Part shown: piece by piece, positions 62,437 to 64,000 of the stretch
Numbering within the stretch: the stretch's first letter is position 1
How the letters are laid out: each line of letters begins with the position of its first letter
Source of the DNA: an uncultured Bacteroidales bacterium
GTDB taxonomy: Bacteria > Bacteroidota > Bacteroidia > Bacteroidales > UBA932
NCBI GenBank assembly: GCA_944322565.1
Contig: CALUPG010000007.1
Location: 62,001-126,000, forward strand
Length of the DNA stretch: 64,000 nucleotides
Reading direction: 5' to 3'
Notes under the pieces: generated by a model
Database searches by the model: none
The model's input: only the letters and a program-made list of their open reading frames with translations
Told to the model about the DNA's origin: nothing
Position numbers and translations under genes: made by a program

Positions 62437-63180
62437 TCATGTATACAGTCCGCCGTTTACTGAAATCACTTCTCCTGTAATATACGATGACTCCTCCGAT
62501 GCAAGGAATCCCACCAGTGCGGCCACCTCTTCAGGCTTTCCGAAACGCCCGGCGGGAATAAGCTTCCGGAGTTCATTCTCGTCAAGGTCTTCAGTCATAT
62601 CTGTTGCTATGAAGCCGGGAGCTACGGCATTGACCGTAACTTTTTTCTTGGCTGTCTCCTGCGCCAGAGCCTTTGTGGCGGCAATCAGTCCGCCCTTTGC
62701 CGCAGAATAGTTGGTCTGTCCGGGAAGTCCTTTTATTCCGGAGAGAGATGCGATATTGATGATACGCCCGTACCTGGAAACCAGCATGTCCGGCAGCAGG
62801 ATTCTCGTAACGTTGAGAAAGCCCTTGAGCGTGACATCAATTACAGCATTCCAGTCATTGTCCTCCATCCACACAAGAAGAGAGTCCCGCCTGAATCCTG
62901 CATTGTTGACAAGCACCCGGATGCAGTCATCCGGATGTGCTTCTTTCCAGCCCGCCACAGAGGATTCCACGGCGGCCTTGTCCGCAACATCAAATTTAAG
63001 CAGTTCCCCGTCTCCTCCATTTTCCCTTATCATGGACAATACATTCTCCGCTTCGGCATCATTGCTCCTGTAATTTATGATGACCCGGAAGCCCATCTCC
63101 GAAAGCCTGAGACACACGGCTCGCCCTATTCCACGGCTGCCGCCTGTCACCAATGCATATTTTCTGCCGCCTGTCTTCAT
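62437..63180 (-). CDS. 3-oxoacyl-ACP reductase (FabG-like SDR)
   Basis: 247 residues. SDR features: NAD(P)-binding GGSRGIGRAVCLRL (about 10-24), NNAG motif (VNNAGFRRDSLL), catalytic Ser in IINIASLSGIKG, YxxxK in TNYSAAKGGLIAATKALAQE, and the PGFIATDMT block. Ends SVNGGLYT as FabG proteins do. It reduces the 3-keto group after each condensation (ApeQ-like role). It starts 5 nt after the ammonia-lyase stop. Confidence 0.93.
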   Translation of the reverse strand: MKTGGRKYALVTGGSRGIGRAVCLRLSEMGFRVIINYRSNDAEAENVLSMIRENGGDGELLKFDVADKAAVESSVAGWKEAHPDDCIRVLVNNAGFRRDSLLVWMEDNDWNAVIDVTLKGFLNVTRILLPDMLVSRYGRIINIASLSGIKGLPGQTNYSAAKGGLIAATKALAQETAKKKVTVNAVAPGFIATDMTEDLDENELRKLIPAGRFGKPEEVAALVGFLASEESSYITGEVISVNGGLYT

Positions 63181-63185
63181 TTTTC

Positions 63186-64000
63186 TTAAAATATCCTTGA
63201 CTTCATATATTCGATGACCTTCTGGATTTCCTTATATCTCGGGCTGTCATCCCTGAATGCAGGGACTATCGCCCTCACATCATCATACAGTTTTCTGGTG
63301 ACAGGGGACAAGTCTCCGGCAATGGACAGGCAGTCCACGGCCTGAGCCAGTGAGATAAGGTGGATTGCCGTCACCTGGAATGCATTCTCCACCACCTTAC
63401 CGGCGAGCAGTGCCGAATTTGTGCCCATGCTCACTATGTCCTGGTTGTCATTGTTGTTAGGAATACTGTGCACATACATCGGATTGGAAAGTGTCTGACA
63501 TTCCGCCGTAGTCGATGTTGCAGTGAACTGGGAGGCCTGCATACCGTAGTTGAGCCCGAGAACCCCCATATTTACAAAAGGAGGAAGTATTCCGTTTATC
63601 CTGTCATGCATGAGATAATTCAGCTGGCGTTCACAGAGCATCGTCATCTTGGTCACTGCTATCTTCAGCTTGTCCATCTCGAATGACACATAGTCTCCGT
63701 GGAAATTCCCTCCATGGTAGACATTGTCAGTGTCCGGGTCAACTATCGGATTGTCGCAAGCCGAGTTAATCTCATTGACAAGCACCTTTTCTGCATTTTC
63801 CAGTTCCTCAAGCACAGGTCCGAGAATCTGAGGCACACATCTGAGGGAATAATACGGCTGAACCTTGTGCCCGAACTGCCGCTCCTGATGATGTCCGCTG
63901 TACAGCTCCACCGTGCGCTGCCTCAGGCAGCGGCTTCCTTCCGCATCATCACGCATCATGGCGGCTACGGCACGCTGCCCCTCGTGATGCTTTGTCCCGT
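63186..64000 (-). CDS. Aromatic amino acid ammonia-lyase (HAL/TAL/PAL family), C-terminal part
   Basis: The C-terminal 270 or so residues of an MIO-type ammonia-lyase; the gene continues past the right edge, so the MIO-forming Ala-Ser-Gly and the specificity loop are not seen. Conserved blocks: KHHEGQRAVAA at the edge, YSLRCVPQILGPVLEEL, INSACDNPIVDPDTDNVYHG, NFHGDYVSFEMDKLKIA, QDIVSMGTNSALLAGKVVEN. No hut genes are nearby, and it is 5 nt upstream of fabG in the polyene cluster. It is therefore more likely a tyrosine or related lyase making the aryl acrylate starter than a histidine-degradation enzyme. Confidence 0.88.
   Translation of the reverse strand, partial: GTKHHEGQRAVAAMMRDDAEGSRCLRQRTVELYSGHHQERQFGHKVQPYYSLRCVPQILGPVLEELENAEKVLVNEINSACDNPIVDPDTDNVYHGGNFHGDYVSFEMDKLKIAVTKMTMLCERQLNYLMHDRINGILPPFVNMGVLGLNYGMQASQFTATSTTAECQTLSNPMYVHSIPNNNDNQDIVSMGTNSALLAGKVVENAFQVTAIHLISLAQAVDCLSIAGDLSPVTRKLYDDVRAIVPAFRDDSPRYKEIQKVIEYMKSRIF

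Noticed and set aside
63186..64000. Histidine ammonia-lyase of a hut operon
   Set aside because: No hutU, hutI, hutG or ftcD is adjacent; the next genes are fabG, KS and ACP.
1..64000. CRISPR array, rRNA genes or complete insertion sequences
   Set aside because: No regularly spaced direct repeats, rRNA-like stretches or transposase genes with inverted ends were seen on reading the window.

Overview
The window is about 64 kb of bacterial chromosome from a member of the order Bacteroidales (phylum Bacteroidota), most likely a gut-type anaerobe. Four things support this. Several intergenic regions carry Bacteroidota promoters (-7 box TAnnTTTG, often with a TTTG or TTG -33 box 19-20 nt upstream). 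Ribosome binding sites are not evident. The protein families are typical of the order (HmuY/HmuS, DUF4493, PCMD, DUF4831, DUF1573). Lipoproteins and TonB-linked outer-membrane proteins are abundant. Genus cannot be fixed from what I can see. No gap between genes exceeds 300 bp.

Layout. 1-1.7 kb: the edge of a type I restriction locus, with a startless hsdS cassette divergent from a tyrosine recombinase, probably a phase-variable specificity shufflon. 1.7-5.5 kb: LysR regulator and M16 zinc protease. 5.5-15.5 kb: a complete heme acquisition and iron extraction operon, preceded by a two-domain calycin-like lipoprotein gene (order of transcription: calycin-like, hmuY, hmuR, hmuS, hmuT, hmuU, hmuV). 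15.6-18.2 kb: a small 2x[4Fe-4S] ferredoxin, divergent from a DUF1573 lipoprotein-like protein and a putative heavy-metal/manganese exporter. 18.2-26.6 kb: a five-gene operon of modular surface lipoproteins (DUF4493 / middle domain / Fn3 / PCMD) plus a beta-barrel protein. 26.7-33.3 kb: housekeeping genes (parE, acyltransferase, rpsF-rpsR-rplI, pepD, DUF4831). 33.5-39.8 kb: a peptide transporter, then a LacI-type regulator divergent from kdgK-eda-hexuronate transporter with a clear palindromic operator between them. 39.8-42.3 kb: tRNA-Arg(ACG), rplS, dnaJ, grpE.

42.4-64.0 kb is the most distinctive region: one unidirectional, tightly coupled block of about 20 genes that looks like an aryl-polyene/flexirubin-type biosynthetic cluster. 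It has an aromatic amino acid ammonia-lyase, an AMP-ligase of the PaaK family, two ACPs, three ketosynthases, a chain-length-factor-like protein, a ketoreductase, a hotdog dehydratase, a thioesterase, an O-methyltransferase, an LpxL-like acyltransferase, a GT2-DUF2062 glycosyltransferase, a polysaccharide deacetylase, LolA and a LolB-like lipoprotein, a trifunctional MMPL-acyltransferase-methyltransferase, a CrtI-like oxidoreductase and a membrane-anchored C45 acyltransferase. The inferred scheme is that tyrosine (or another aromatic amino acid) is deaminated to an aryl acrylate, activated and loaded on ACP, extended to a conjugated polyene, O-methylated, attached to a lipid or sugar carrier and exported to the outer membrane. 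The operon runs off the right edge, so its first genes (possibly darA/darB and a phosphopantetheinyl transferase) are not visible.
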